From Acetobacteraceae bacterium (GTDB lineage Bacteria > Pseudomonadota > Alphaproteobacteria > Acetobacterales > Acetobacteraceae), in the NCBI GenBank assembly GCA_025356735.1, contig JANXRT010000074.1, positions 1-11,898 on the forward strand: DNA of 11,898 nucleotides. Direction: 5' to 3'. The translations under genes were made by a program, and so were the position numbers. The notes below the pieces were generated by a model. It did not search any database, had not been told where the DNA came from, and saw only the letters and a list, made by a program, of their open reading frames with translations. Shown here one piece after another: positions 1 to 8,160 of this stretch (the first letter of the stretch is position 1; each line of letters starts with the position of its first letter).

Positions 1-216
1 GAGTTCGTGCGCCACAAGATGCTGGATGCGGTCGGCGACTTGGCACTGGCCGGTGGGCCGTTGGCCGGCCGGTTCATCGCCCACAAGTCGGGCCACACGC
101 TGAACAACCAGTTGCTGCGGGCGCTGTTCGCAGACCGGGCGAACTGGCGCCTGGTTGCCGACCCGGCCGATGCCACGGAAATGAACCCGATCGAGGCGGA
201 ACTGCAAAGGGCCTGA
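1..216 (+). CDS. lpxC: UDP-3-O-acyl-N-acetylglucosamine deacetylase, C-terminal part (5' end outside window)
   Basis: LpxC removes the acetyl group from UDP-3-O-acyl-GlcNAc in the cytoplasm, the committed zinc-dependent step of lipid A synthesis. Only the last 71 residues are in the window, and the reading frame is open to the left edge. The fragment starts in the conserved EFVRHKMLDAVGD block. By comparison with E. coli LpxC, His5 and Asp9 of the fragment match the zinc ligands H238 and D242, and Asp13 matches D246. The SGHTLNNQLLRAL block carries the catalytic His (fragment residue 32), with the same 19-residue spacing from Asp13 as in E. coli. The catalytic half of the second domain is therefore intact. 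Being followed by bamD, recN and ligA is the usual alphaproteobacterial order after ftsZ. The protein ends normally at TGA 214-216. Identification is firm, but the upstream part cannot be assessed. Confidence 0.96.
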   Translation, partial: EFVRHKMLDAVGDLALAGGPLAGRFIAHKSGHTLNNQLLRALFADRANWRLVADPADATEMNPIEAELQRA

Positions 217-249
217 CGGCACCGGCTCGCCGGCGTGGCTGAACGGCAC

Positions 250-277
250 TTCGCCATCCCGCGCGTCATGCTATAAG
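250..277 (+). promoter_or_regulatory. Possible promoter upstream of bamD
   Basis: The 84-bp gap between lpxC and bamD has a TATAAG hexamer at 272-277, a good -10 match in otherwise GC-rich DNA. A weak -35-like TTCGCC lies at 250-255, giving a 16-bp spacer. A transcript starting near 284 would leave a leader of about 17 nt before the ATG at 301. This is a visual consensus match only; bamD could equally be transcribed from upstream with lpxC. Confidence 0.25.
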
Positions 278-300
278 CGCCGGACATGGAACCTCATCCG

Positions 301-1215
301 ATGCGCAAGCCCGCCCTTCGATTTCGCCGCGTTCGCCTGCGCCAGCTTGCATTGCCGGCCATCGCCTGCATCTTGCTGCTCGGCCTGGCGCCGGGCTGCG
401 GCAGCAGCGACGCCGACACGGAGGCCGCCAACGCGGCCAACCTCCCCGTCGAGGACATGTACAACAACGCGCTCGATGCGGTGAACGACAAGCGCTATTC
501 GACCGCGGTGACGCAGTTCGACCGGGTCGAGCAGAATTATCCCTATTCGACCTGGGCCGTCAGCGCGCAGCTGATGCAGGGCTATGCGCAGTACCAGCAG
601 AACAAGTACACCGATGCGATCGGCACGCTCGACCGTTTCATCCAGCTGCACCCGACGCATCGCGACATCGCCTATGTCTTTTACCTGCGCGCGCTGTGCT
701 ACTATGAGCAGATCGCCGACATCCAGCGCGACCAGAAGGGCACCGAGCAGGCGATGCTGGCGATGCAGGAGGTAGTCAACCGGTTTCCCGAAAGCGCTTA
801 CGCGCGCGACGCCGCGCTGAAGATCGACCTGGCGCGCGACCATCTCGCTGGCAAGGAAATGGAGGTTGGCCGGTGGTACGAGCGCCAGCATCTGTATGCC
901 GCCTCGATCGGGCGATATCAGAACGTGGTCGACAACTATCAGACCACCAACCATGTCCAGGAGGCGCTGTACCGGCTGACCGAGATCTACCTCAAGCTCG
1001 GGTTGGCAGACCAGGCGCGGAAAACCGCCTCCGTCCTCGGCTATAACTATCCCGGCAGCGAATGGTACCAGGACGGCTACGATGCCCTGCTCGACAACCG
1101 CTTGGTGACCGACGCCGCCCCACGCGGCCAGCCCGGCGTGCCGCCGGGTGCCTCCGACGGCGACACGCCGCCGCCGCCGGGCTTCTTTCGCCGCGCGTGG
1201 CACGCGGTATTCTAG
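301..1215 (+). CDS. bamD: Outer membrane protein assembly lipoprotein BamD (ComL)
   Basis: BamD is the essential lipoprotein of the BAM complex. It sits on the periplasmic face of the outer membrane, helps recruit nascent outer-membrane proteins and contacts BamA. The 304-residue product has a basic N-terminus (MRKP, then RFRRVRLR), a hydrophobic core and a cysteine at residue 33 in LAPGC, a slightly off-consensus lipobox. Residue +2 after the Cys is Gly, not Asp, which fits outer-membrane sorting by the E. coli Lol rule. Residues about 50-255 form the TPR-like repeats of the family (YNNAL, AVTQFDRVEQNYP, AIGTLDRFIQLHP, VVNRFPES, Y-Y/D-ALLD). After the repeats comes a Pro/Gly-rich linker ending in PPPPGFFRRAWHAVF. 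An in-frame ATG at 286 would add five residues. I prefer 301 because a GGA lies about 10 nt upstream and the n-region is cleaner, though neither start has a strong Shine-Dalgarno. recN follows after 22 bp. Confidence 0.93.
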   Translation: MRKPALRFRRVRLRQLALPAIACILLLGLAPGCGSSDADTEAANAANLPVEDMYNNALDAVNDKRYSTAVTQFDRVEQNYPYSTWAVSAQLMQGYAQYQQNKYTDAIGTLDRFIQLHPTHRDIAYVFYLRALCYYEQIADIQRDQKGTEQAMLAMQEVVNRFPESAYARDAALKIDLARDHLAGKEMEVGRWYERQHLYAASIGRYQNVVDNYQTTNHVQEALYRLTEIYLKLGLADQARKTASVLGYNYPGSEWYQDGYDALLDNRLVTDAAPRGQPGVPPGASDGDTPPPPGFFRRAWHAVF

Positions 1216-1237
1216 CCACCGGAGCCGGCCTGCCGCG

Positions 1238-2932
1238 ATGCTGATCACGCTGTCGATCCGCGATGTCGTGCTGATCGAGCGGCTGGACCTGCATTTTGGC
1301 CCTGGGCTGACGGTGCTGACCGGCGAGACCGGCGCCGGCAAATCTATTTTGCTGGATAGCCTTGGCCTAGCGCTGGGCGCACGGGCTGAGACCGGGCTGG
1401 TCCGCGCCGGCACCGAGCAGGCCGTCGTCAGCGCAAGTTTCTTCGTCTCGCCCGACCATCCGGCCGCCGCATTGCTCACCGAGCAGGGCATGACGTCGGA
1501 CGAGGACGCACCGGATCAGATCGTGCTGCGTCGCGTGCTGGCGCGCGACGGGCGGTCGCGTGCCTTCATCAACGACCAGCCGGTTGGAGTCGCCATGCTG
1601 CGCCGTGCCGGCGCGCTGCTGGTGGAGGTCCAGGGCCAGCACGAACAGATGGGCCTGGCCGACCCCGCTGGCCATGCGGCGCTGCTCGACGCATTCGGCG
1701 TGGCGCCCCGGCTGCGCGGCGCGGTGTCCGATGCGTGGCGAGATTTTCGCCGGGCCAGCGGGGCCTTGGCGGCGGCGCGTGAGGCGATCGCCGCCGCGGC
1801 GCGCGACGAGGAGTGGCTGCGCCACGCGGTGGACGAGTTGGCGAAGCTGGCACCACAGGATGGCGAGGAGGATGCGCTGGCGGCCGAGCGCCAGCGGCTG
1901 CAGCAGGGCGAACGCCGGGCCGAGGCGATCGCCGCCGCGGTCGCCGAGCTAACCCCCAAGGATCGCCGCGGCGCCGGCCCGGCGGCGGCGTTGCGCGCCT
2001 CGGCCCGGGCGCTCGGCCGCCTGGCGGGGCCGGAGACGGACAACCCGGCTGCACCCGCGATGGCGGCTTTGGACCGTGCGGAGGAGGCGCTGGCCGAGGC
2101 CGAAACCCTGCTTTCGCGGCTTGCCGCCGAGATCGACAGCGATCCGCGGCAGCTGGAGGCGGCGGAGGAACGGCTGTTCGCGCTGCGCGCCGCCGGCCGC
2201 AAGCATAATGTTCCCGTAGTCGATCTGCCGGGTTTTCTCGCCGGGCTGCGCCAGAGGCTGGCGGCGCTCGACACCGGCAGCGCCGAGATCTTCGCCATGG
2301 AGAAGGCCACCGCCGCGGCGCGGAAAACCTACAACGAGGCGGCCATCGGTCTGTCGGAGGCGCGCCGCGCCGCTGCCGGCAGGCTGGAGCGGGCGGTCGC
2401 AAAGGAATTGCCGCCGCTGCGGCTCGACCGCGCCAAATTCATCGCCGAGGTGGCGGCGCTGAACGAGGCCGATTGGGGGGCCGGGGGCGCGGACGACGTG
2501 CGCTTCCTGATCGCCACCAACCCCGGCCAGCCGCCGGGCCCGCTGGCTAAGATCGCCTCGGGCGGCGAGCTTTCCCGGCTGATGCTGGCGCTGAAGGTGG
2601 TGATGGCGGCAGGATCGACCGTCCCTACCCTGGTGTTCGATGAGGTCGATAGCGGGATCGGCGGCGCCACCGCGGCGGCCGTCGGCGAGCGCATCGCCCG
2701 GGTTGCCGAGCGGGTCCAGGTATTGGTGGTGACGCATTCGCCGCAGGTCGCGGCAAGGGGTGCCGCGCATATGCGCGTCGCCAAGCAGCAGGCCAGCGAC
2801 CGCACCGCGACCACCGTCGAGCCGTTGCTGGCCGACGACCGGCGCGAGGAGATCGCGCGCATGCTGGCCGGCGAGACGATCACGCCGGCCGCCCGTGCCG
2901 CCGCCGACGACCTGCTGGGCGCCGGGGCATGA
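1238..2932 (+). CDS. recN: DNA repair protein RecN (SMC-like ATPase)
   Basis: RecN is a cytoplasmic SMC-family ATPase that acts early in recombinational repair of double-strand breaks. The 564-residue protein has the expected bipartite ABC ATPase head. Walker A GETGAGKS is at residues 29-36. The central region is long, Ala/Glu/Arg-rich and probably coiled-coil (about 150-400), interrupted by the usual mid-protein segment. The signature SGGELSR is at 441-447, Walker B VFDEVDSG has D468 and E469, and an H-loop follows in VVTHSPQVAA. Length matches the family (about 550-570). The frame is open 30 codons further upstream, to 1148, but that Arg-rich extension lies inside the end of bamD, whereas the Met at 1238 starts directly in the family N-terminus (MLITLSIRDVVLIERLDL). 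A GGAG at 1221-1224 is a loosely spaced ribosome site. The stop overlaps the ligA start as ATGA, so the two are probably translationally coupled. Confidence 0.96.
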   Translation: MLITLSIRDVVLIERLDLHFGPGLTVLTGETGAGKSILLDSLGLALGARAETGLVRAGTEQAVVSASFFVSPDHPAAALLTEQGMTSDEDAPDQIVLRRVLARDGRSRAFINDQPVGVAMLRRAGALLVEVQGQHEQMGLADPAGHAALLDAFGVAPRLRGAVSDAWRDFRRASGALAAAREAIAAAARDEEWLRHAVDELAKLAPQDGEEDALAAERQRLQQGERRAEAIAAAVAELTPKDRRGAGPAAALRASARALGRLAGPETDNPAAPAMAALDRAEEALAEAETLLSRLAAEIDSDPRQLEAAEERLFALRAAGRKHNVPVVDLPGFLAGLRQRLAALDTGSAEIFAMEKATAAARKTYNEAAIGLSEARRAAAGRLERAVAKELPPLRLDRAKFIAEVAALNEADWGAGGADDVRFLIATNPGQPPGPLAKIASGGELSRLMLALKVVMAAGSTVPTLVFDEVDSGIGGATAAAVGERIARVAERVQVLVVTHSPQVAARGAAHMRVAKQQASDRTATTVEPLLADDRREEIARMLAGETITPAARAAADDLLGAGA

Positions 2933-4995
2933 CCCAGGCCGAAAAGAACGCTGGCAAGGAGGAGCTTGCCGCGCTCGCCCAGGAAATCGCGCATCACGAT
3001 GGCGCCTACCATGCCAACGACGCACCGGAGATCACCGATGCCGAATACGATGCGCTCCGGCAGCGTTTTCGCGCGCTGGAGGCCCGATTTCCCGATCTGG
3101 TGGATGCCGCCTCACCCGCACGGCGGGTCGGCGCGGCGCCGGCCGGCGGGTTCGCCAAGCTTCGCCACCGCACGCCGATGCTGTCGCTCGACAATGCTTT
3201 CGGTGCGGCCGAATTTGCGGAGTTTTTGGCTCGCGCACGAAGATTTCTTGGCCTGCCGGCGGACGCCGACCTGCCGATGGTCGGAGAACCGAAGATCGAC
3301 GGCCTGTCGATCAGCCTGACCTATGAGGCGGGGCGGCTGCTGCAGGCCGCGACCCGCGGCGACGGCGCCGAGGGCGAGGATGTCACCGCCAACATCCGCA
3401 CCATCGCCGCCATCCCCCAGCTTCTGGCCGGACCTCACCCGGACTTCATTGAGATCCGCGGCGAGGTGTTCATGACCAAGGCCGACTTCCTGGCGCTCAA
3501 CGCGGCGCAGGAAGCGGCCGGCCAGCGGCTGTTCGCCAACCCGCGCAACGCCGCCGCCGGCAGCCTGCGCCAGCTCGACGTCCGCATCACCGCCGCGCGT
3601 GCCCTGTCCATGTTCGCCTACGCCATGGGCGAGGCCAGCGGGCCGGTGGCGAACAGCCACTCCGGCTATCTCGACCGGCTGCGCGATTGGGGATTTCAGG
3701 TCAACGGGCTTTCCCGCCCGCTTGCCGATGCCGCCGAGGCGGAGGCGTTTCAGGCACGGATGGGCCTGGAACGGGCAAGGCTCGGCTACGACATCGACGG
3801 CGTCGTCTATAAGGTCGAAGACCTGGCATTGCAGCGGCGCCTCGGGTTCGTCGGACGGGCGCCACGCTGGGCGATCGCCTGGAAGTTCCCCGCCGAGCAG
3901 GCGGTGACGGTGCTCAAAGACATCCGCATCCAGGTCGGGCGCACGGGGGCGCTGACGCCGGTCGCCGAGCTCGAACCGGTCAATGTCGGCGGCGTGCTGG
4001 TGGCGCGCGCCACCCTGCACAACGAGGACGAAATCGCGCGCAAGGATTTTCGGATTGGCGACACGGTCCGGTTGCAGCGGGCTGGCGACGTCATTCCGCA
4101 AATCGTCGCCGTTCTGTCCGAGCTGCGGCCAGCGGGCTCGGCGCCATACGTGTTTCCGGAGATTTGCCCGGCCTGCGGCAGCCTGGCCGCCCGTCCACCG
4201 GGTGAGGTCGTGCGGCGCTGTACGGGAGGCCTGATCTGCCCGGCGCAACTGGTCGAGCGGCTGATACACTTCGTGTCCCGTCCGGCCTTCGACATCGACG
4301 GCCTCGGCGACAAGTCGATCCGCGAGTTTTTCGATCTCGGCTGGCTGCGCTCGCCGGCGGACATTTTCCGGCTGCCGGCGCGTGAGGCCGATATTTCCGC
4401 GATGGAGGGCTGGGGCAAGCTGTCGGCGAGCAACCTGTCACGTGCGATCGAGGAGCGACGCCGCATCGCGCTGCATCGGTTCATCTACGCGCTGGGCATC
4501 CGCCGGATCGGCACGTCCAACGCCAGGCTGCTGGCCCGGCACTACGGCAGCTTCAAAGCCTGGCGCGCCCAGATGCTGGCCGGTGCCGCCACGATCGGCT
4601 CGGACGAGCGGCTGGCGCTCGGCAGCATCCTCGGGATCGGCTTGGCTATTGCCGAGGAACTGGTGGAGTTCTTCGTCGAGCCGCGAAACGTGGCGACACT
4701 CGACGAACTTTCGGCACTGCTGGTGATCGAGGACGCGACGGCGACGGATGCCGCGAAAAGCAGCCCCGTCAGCGGGAAAATCCTGGTGTTCACCGGTTCG
4801 CTCGAAACCATGTCGCGCCCCGAAGCTCGCGCCCTGGCCGAAACCCTCGGCGCCAAGGTGACGGACACCGTTTCCAGGAAAACCGACCTGGTGGTGCTCG
4901 GCGCCGATGCCGGCTCGAAGGCGAAGCGCGCCGCCGAACTGGGCGTTGCCACCGCGACCGAGGCCGAATGGCGCCAGCTTGCCGGACTGGAATGA
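2929..4995 (+). CDS. ligA: NAD-dependent DNA ligase LigA
   Basis: LigA seals nicks with 5'-phosphate and 3'-OH ends during replication and repair, using NAD as the AMP donor. At 688 residues it has the full bacterial layout. The NMN-binding domain Ia carries YHANDAPEITDAEYD near residues 25-40. The adenylation motif KIDG starts at the nucleophile K122 and is followed by TRGDGAEGEDVT. The OB-fold is at roughly 325-405. A four-cysteine zinc finger has C413, C416, C431 and C437. Helix-hairpin-helix repeats follow (GIRRIGTSNARLLA region), then a C-terminal BRCT domain from about residue 613 (GKILVFTGSLETM). The start is fixed by the 4-bp ATGA overlap with recN; no strong independent Shine-Dalgarno is visible, which suggests coupled translation. 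No residue expected for catalysis is missing. It closes the lpxC-bamD-recN-ligA block. Confidence 0.98.
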   Translation: MTQAEKNAGKEELAALAQEIAHHDGAYHANDAPEITDAEYDALRQRFRALEARFPDLVDAASPARRVGAAPAGGFAKLRHRTPMLSLDNAFGAAEFAEFLARARRFLGLPADADLPMVGEPKIDGLSISLTYEAGRLLQAATRGDGAEGEDVTANIRTIAAIPQLLAGPHPDFIEIRGEVFMTKADFLALNAAQEAAGQRLFANPRNAAAGSLRQLDVRITAARALSMFAYAMGEASGPVANSHSGYLDRLRDWGFQVNGLSRPLADAAEAEAFQARMGLERARLGYDIDGVVYKVEDLALQRRLGFVGRAPRWAIAWKFPAEQAVTVLKDIRIQVGRTGALTPVAELEPVNVGGVLVARATLHNEDEIARKDFRIGDTVRLQRAGDVIPQIVAVLSELRPAGSAPYVFPEICPACGSLAARPPGEVVRRCTGGLICPAQLVERLIHFVSRPAFDIDGLGDKSIREFFDLGWLRSPADIFRLPAREADISAMEGWGKLSASNLSRAIEERRRIALHRFIYALGIRRIGTSNARLLARHYGSFKAWRAQMLAGAATIGSDERLALGSILGIGLAIAEELVEFFVEPRNVATLDELSALLVIEDATATDAAKSSPVSGKILVFTGSLETMSRPEARALAETLGAKVTDTVSRKTDLVVLGADAGSKAKRAAELGVATATEAEWRQLAGLE

Positions 4996-5023
4996 CCGCG
5001 AGGCCGCCTTGCATCCGCCAGCC

Positions 5024-5053
5024 CTTGCCGCCAACACTCCAGTCCCCTAACAC
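5024..5053 (+). promoter_or_regulatory. Candidate promoter for the tkt-gap-pgk-galE cluster
   Basis: The 79-bp spacer between ligA and tkt holds CTTGCC at 5024-5029, close to the alphaproteobacterial -35 consensus CTTGAC. After a 17-bp spacer counted from TTGCCG (5025-5030) comes TAACAC at 5048-5053, a weak -10. The predicted start is around 5060, just before the ribosome site. No convincing terminator for ligA lies in the spacer, so read-through from ligA is also possible. This rests on consensus matching by eye. Confidence 0.3.
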
Positions 5054-5062
5054 CCGCCCCTC

Positions 5063-5068
5063 AAGGAG
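5063..5068 (+). promoter_or_regulatory. Shine-Dalgarno AAGGAG of tkt
   Basis: This is a near-perfect AAGGAG with 6 nt before the ATG at 5075. It is the strongest ribosome binding site in the window. It decides the tkt start, which gives about 25 extra residues compared with E. coli transketolase ahead of the conserved RRMADAIRALAIDAVEKS. Confidence 0.75.
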
Positions 5069-5074
5069 AGCCTG

Positions 5075-7129
5075 ATGGCCGGCACCGCCGAGCTGCTGAC
5101 CGACAATCCCGCCTTGGCCGTGCAGGCCGCGATACTCGCCCGCCCGTCCACGCCGGAGCGGCGGATGGCCGACGCCATCCGCGCGCTGGCGATAGACGCC
5201 GTGGAGAAGTCCAATTCCGGTCATCCCGGCATGCCGATGGGCATGGCCGATGCGGCCACCGCGCTCTACTCGCGGGTGATGAAGTTCGACGCCGCCGATC
5301 CGCGCTGGCCAGACCGCGACCGATTCGTGCTGTCGGCCGGCCATGGCTCGATGCTGCTCTATGCGCTGCTGCACCTGACCGGCCATGCCGGCATGGAGAT
5401 GGAGCAGATCAAGCAATTCCGGCAACTCCATTCGGCGACCGCCGGCCATCCCGAGTTCAGCGAGCATCCGGCGATCGAAGCGACCACCGGCCCGCTCGGC
5501 CAGGGCCTCGGCATGGCGGTCGGCATGGCGCTGGCGGAACGGATGCTGGCGGCACGCTTCGGCAAGTCGCTGGTCGATCACCGCACCTGGGTGATCGTCG
5601 GCGACGGCTGCCTGATGGAGGGCATCAGCCACGAGGCGATCGGTCTGGCCGGGCACCTTCAGCTGGAGAAACTCACCGTTCTGTGGGACGACAACAGCGT
5701 GTCGATCGACGGCGCCACGTCGTTGTCCACGTCCGAGGATCAGCTGCGCCGGTTCGCCGCCGCCGGCTGGGCGGTCAAGCGCGTCGATGGCCATGATTTC
5801 GCCCAGGTCGCGGCGGCGTTGCAGGCCTCGCTGCGATCGAAGAAGCCGAGCCTGATCGCCTGCAAGACGATCATCGGGCTGGGTGCTCCGACCAAGGCCG
5901 GCACCAGCGCCGTGCATGGCTCGGCGCTCGGCGCCACCGAAGCACAGGCGGCGAAGTCGGCGCTGGGCTGGAACGAGCCGCCGTTCACCGTGCCCGACGG
6001 CATCGCCGAGCGCTGGCTTGCGGTCGGGATGCGCGGCGCCAGCGCCCGGCGCTCGTGGCTGAAGCGCCTGGCGCGGCATCCGCAGCGCGGCGACTTCGAG
6101 CGCGCGATGGCGGGCAAGCTGCCCGACAGCTTCCACGAGGCGGTGGCCGCGTTGCGCACCGACATCGCCGAGAAGAAGCCCAAGATCGCCAGCCGGCAAG
6201 CGAGCCAGAAGGTGCTGGATGCGCTGGTGCCGTCCCTGCCCGAGCTGGTCGGCGGCTCGGCCGACCTCACCGGCTCCAACCTGACCTTCGTCAAGGGCAT
6301 GGGATCGGTGTCGCCGGGCAGCTATGCCGGCCGCTACATCCATTACGGCATCCGCGAGTTCGGCATGGCGGCGGCCTCCAACGGCCTGGCGCTGCATGGC
6401 GGGCTGATCCCGTACGACGCGACGTTCTTCGTCTTCACCGACTACATGCGCCCGGCGATCCGATTGGGCGCGATCATGCGCCAGCGCGTCATCCACGTGA
6501 TGACGCATGACAGCATCGGCCTGGGCGAGGACGGCCCGACCCACCAGCCGGTCGAGCACCTGGCCAGCCTGCGCGCGATGCCGCATCTGCACGTGTTCCG
6601 CCCGGCCGACGCCATGGAGACCGCCGAGGCATGGGAGCTGGCGATCCGCCGCGCCGATGGCCCCAGCATGCTGGTGCTGACCCGGCAGGCGCTGCCGACG
6701 ATGCGCACCGACACAGTCGAAAACCGCTCGGCGCGCGGCGGCTACGTGCTGGCCGAGGCCGAAGGCGCGCGGGCGGCAACGCTGATCGCCACCGGCTCGG
6801 AGGTCGCGATCGCCATGGCGGCGCGCGAGCTGCTCGCCGCCGACGGCATCTCGGCCGCGGTCGTGTCGCTGCCGTGCTGGGAGCTGTTCGACCAGCAGGA
6901 GCCATCGTACCGCGACCAGGTGCTGGGCGGCGTGCCGCGCTTCGGCATCGAGGCGGCGGTGAGCTTCGGCTGGGACCGGTGGCTTGGCCCCGACGGCGTG
7001 TTCATCGGCATGACCGGCTACGGCGCTTCCGCCCCGTTCGAGGAGCTTTACGCCGAGTTCGGCATTACAGCCGAGGCGGTTGCCATTGCGGTGCGGAAAC
7101 GGCTAGGCACGACCAGCCAGGACAGCTAG
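5075..7129 (+). CDS. tkt: Transketolase
   Basis: This thiamine-diphosphate enzyme moves two-carbon ketol units between sugar phosphates in the non-oxidative pentose phosphate pathway, and in the Calvin cycle where present. The 684 residues match full-length bacterial transketolase. GHPGMPMG lies near residue 50 and GHGSM has H90. The ThDP/metal motif begins GDG at 176-178 and ends at N207 (WDDNSVSIDG). KAGTSAVHGSALGA is the loop that covers the active site, and the catalytic glutamate is E428 in IREFGMAAA. The pyrimidine-domain stretch includes FVFTDYMRPAIRLGA and THDSIGLGEDGPTHQPVEH. These make it a transketolase and not DXP synthase or a split phosphoketolase. The N-terminus carries about 25 additional residues, supported by the strong Shine-Dalgarno at 5063. 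gap starts 12 bp after the stop, implying one operon. Codon use is strongly biased to G/C-ending codons, as expected for a highly expressed enzyme. Confidence 0.98.
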   Translation: MAGTAELLTDNPALAVQAAILARPSTPERRMADAIRALAIDAVEKSNSGHPGMPMGMADAATALYSRVMKFDAADPRWPDRDRFVLSAGHGSMLLYALLHLTGHAGMEMEQIKQFRQLHSATAGHPEFSEHPAIEATTGPLGQGLGMAVGMALAERMLAARFGKSLVDHRTWVIVGDGCLMEGISHEAIGLAGHLQLEKLTVLWDDNSVSIDGATSLSTSEDQLRRFAAAGWAVKRVDGHDFAQVAAALQASLRSKKPSLIACKTIIGLGAPTKAGTSAVHGSALGATEAQAAKSALGWNEPPFTVPDGIAERWLAVGMRGASARRSWLKRLARHPQRGDFERAMAGKLPDSFHEAVAALRTDIAEKKPKIASRQASQKVLDALVPSLPELVGGSADLTGSNLTFVKGMGSVSPGSYAGRYIHYGIREFGMAAASNGLALHGGLIPYDATFFVFTDYMRPAIRLGAIMRQRVIHVMTHDSIGLGEDGPTHQPVEHLASLRAMPHLHVFRPADAMETAEAWELAIRRADGPSMLVLTRQALPTMRTDTVENRSARGGYVLAEAEGARAATLIATGSEVAIAMAARELLAADGISAAVVSLPCWELFDQQEPSYRDQVLGGVPRFGIEAAVSFGWDRWLGPDGVFIGMTGYGASAPFEELYAEFGITAEAVAIAVRKRLGTTSQDS

Positions 7130-7141
7130 AGGAACATCGAC

Positions 7142-8155
7142 ATGCCGGTAAAAGTCGCGATCAACGGGTTTGGCCGCATCGGGCGGCTGGTGCTGCGCGC
7201 AATCGTCGAAAGCGGCCGCACCGACGTGGAGCCGATCGCGATCAACGATCTCGGCAGCGTCGAGGCCAACGCGCATCTATTCAAATACGACAGCACGCAT
7301 GGCCGCTTTCCCGGCGACGTCGAGGTTTCCGGCCAGACCATCACCATCCGCCACAACGGCCGGGTCTATGGCCCGATCACGGTGTCGGCCGAGCGTGATC
7401 CGTCCAAGGTGCCGTACCAGGGTGTTGATGTCGCGCTGGAGTGCACGGGCATCTTCACCAGGAAGGAGGCCGCCTCCCAGCTGATCGCCGCGGGTGCGCG
7501 CAAGGTGTTGATTTCGGCACCGGGCGACGGCGTCGATGCCACCATCGTCTATGGCGTGAATGAAAAGACCCTGACCGGCGCGATGACGGTGGTTTCCAAC
7601 GCATCCTGCACCACCAACTGCCTGGCGCCGCTGGCCAAGGTGCTGCACGAGAATTTCGGCATCCTGCGCGGCTACATGGTGACGATCCATGCCTATACCG
7701 GTGACCAGAACACCGTCGATACGCTGCACAAGGATTTGCATCGTGCCCGCGCCGCCGCGGTTTCGGCCATTCCCTCCTCGACCGGGGCGGCCAAGGCAAT
7801 CGGCCTGGTGATGCCGGAGCTGGCCGGCAAGCTGGACGGCACGTCGATCCGCATTCCGATCCCGAATGTCTCGCTGGTTTCGCTGGACGTGAACCTGGCG
7901 AGGAGCGTCACCAAGGAGGAGATCAACGCGGCGATGAAAGAGGCGTCGATGGGCTCCCTCAAGGGCATTATGGACTACAGCACCGCGCCGCTGGTCAGCA
8001 TAGACTTCAATCACAATCCGGCCTCGTGCAGCTTTGATGCTACCCAGACCGCGGTGGTCGATGGTGCGCTCGCAAGGGTGATGGGTTGGTACGACAACGA
8101 GTGGGGCTTCTCCAACCGCATGTCCGACACCGCGGCGCTGTTCGGCAGCCTCTAA
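7142..8155 (+). CDS. gap: Type I glyceraldehyde-3-phosphate dehydrogenase
   Basis: Gap interconverts glyceraldehyde-3-phosphate and 1,3-bisphosphoglycerate with a nicotinamide cofactor in the cytoplasm. The 337-residue product has the Rossmann motif INGFGRIGR at residues 7-15. The catalytic cysteine is C156 in SNASCTTNCLAP and the catalytic histidine is H183 in TIHAYTGDQ. The phosphate-binding SSTGAAKAIG and the C-terminal WYDNEWGFSNRM are present. Asp36 in AINDLGS matches the residue (Asp32 in Bacillus numbering) that favours NAD over NADP, but the pair Thr194-Leu195 replaces the Leu-Pro of strictly NAD-dependent enzymes. Preference is therefore probably NAD but not proven. An AGGA right after the tkt stop (7130-7133), 8 nt before the ATG, supports the start and the operon. 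A 70-bp spacer with a double hairpin separates it from pgk. Confidence 0.98.
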   Translation: MPVKVAINGFGRIGRLVLRAIVESGRTDVEPIAINDLGSVEANAHLFKYDSTHGRFPGDVEVSGQTITIRHNGRVYGPITVSAERDPSKVPYQGVDVALECTGIFTRKEAASQLIAAGARKVLISAPGDGVDATIVYGVNEKTLTGAMTVVSNASCTTNCLAPLAKVLHENFGILRGYMVTIHAYTGDQNTVDTLHKDLHRARAAAVSAIPSSTGAAKAIGLVMPELAGKLDGTSIRIPIPNVSLVSLDVNLARSVTKEEINAAMKEASMGSLKGIMDYSTAPLVSIDFNHNPASCSFDATQTAVVDGALARVMGWYDNEWGFSNRMSDTAALFGSL

Positions 8156-8160
8156 CAAAC

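Noticed and set aside
217..240. CCGG-loop-CCGG after lpxC as a terminator
   Set aside because: The stem is only 4-5 bp with no T-run and is typical of chance in GC-rich DNA.
1148..1237. 30-residue upstream extension of RecN
   Set aside because: It lies inside the end of bamD, is Arg-rich, and precedes a Met that starts exactly at the conserved RecN N-terminus.
271..1491. 406-codon minus-strand frame opposite bamD and the start of recN
   Set aside because: It is a shadow of bamD, which has a lipoprotein signal and TPR-like repeats; the antisense product shows no recognisable fold.
1949..3025. 358-codon minus-strand frame opposite recN
   Set aside because: It overlaps the RecN signature and Walker B coding region; composition is that of an antisense shadow.
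3112..4269. 385-codon minus-strand frame opposite ligA
   Set aside because: It is antisense to the adenylation and OB domains of ligA, with no motif of its own.
4790..6592. 600-codon open frame on the minus strand across the end of ligA and most of tkt
   Set aside because: It lies antisense to two well-conserved genes, its translation is Arg/Gly/His/Ala-rich without domain motifs, and long antisense frames are expected from G/C-biased third codon positions.
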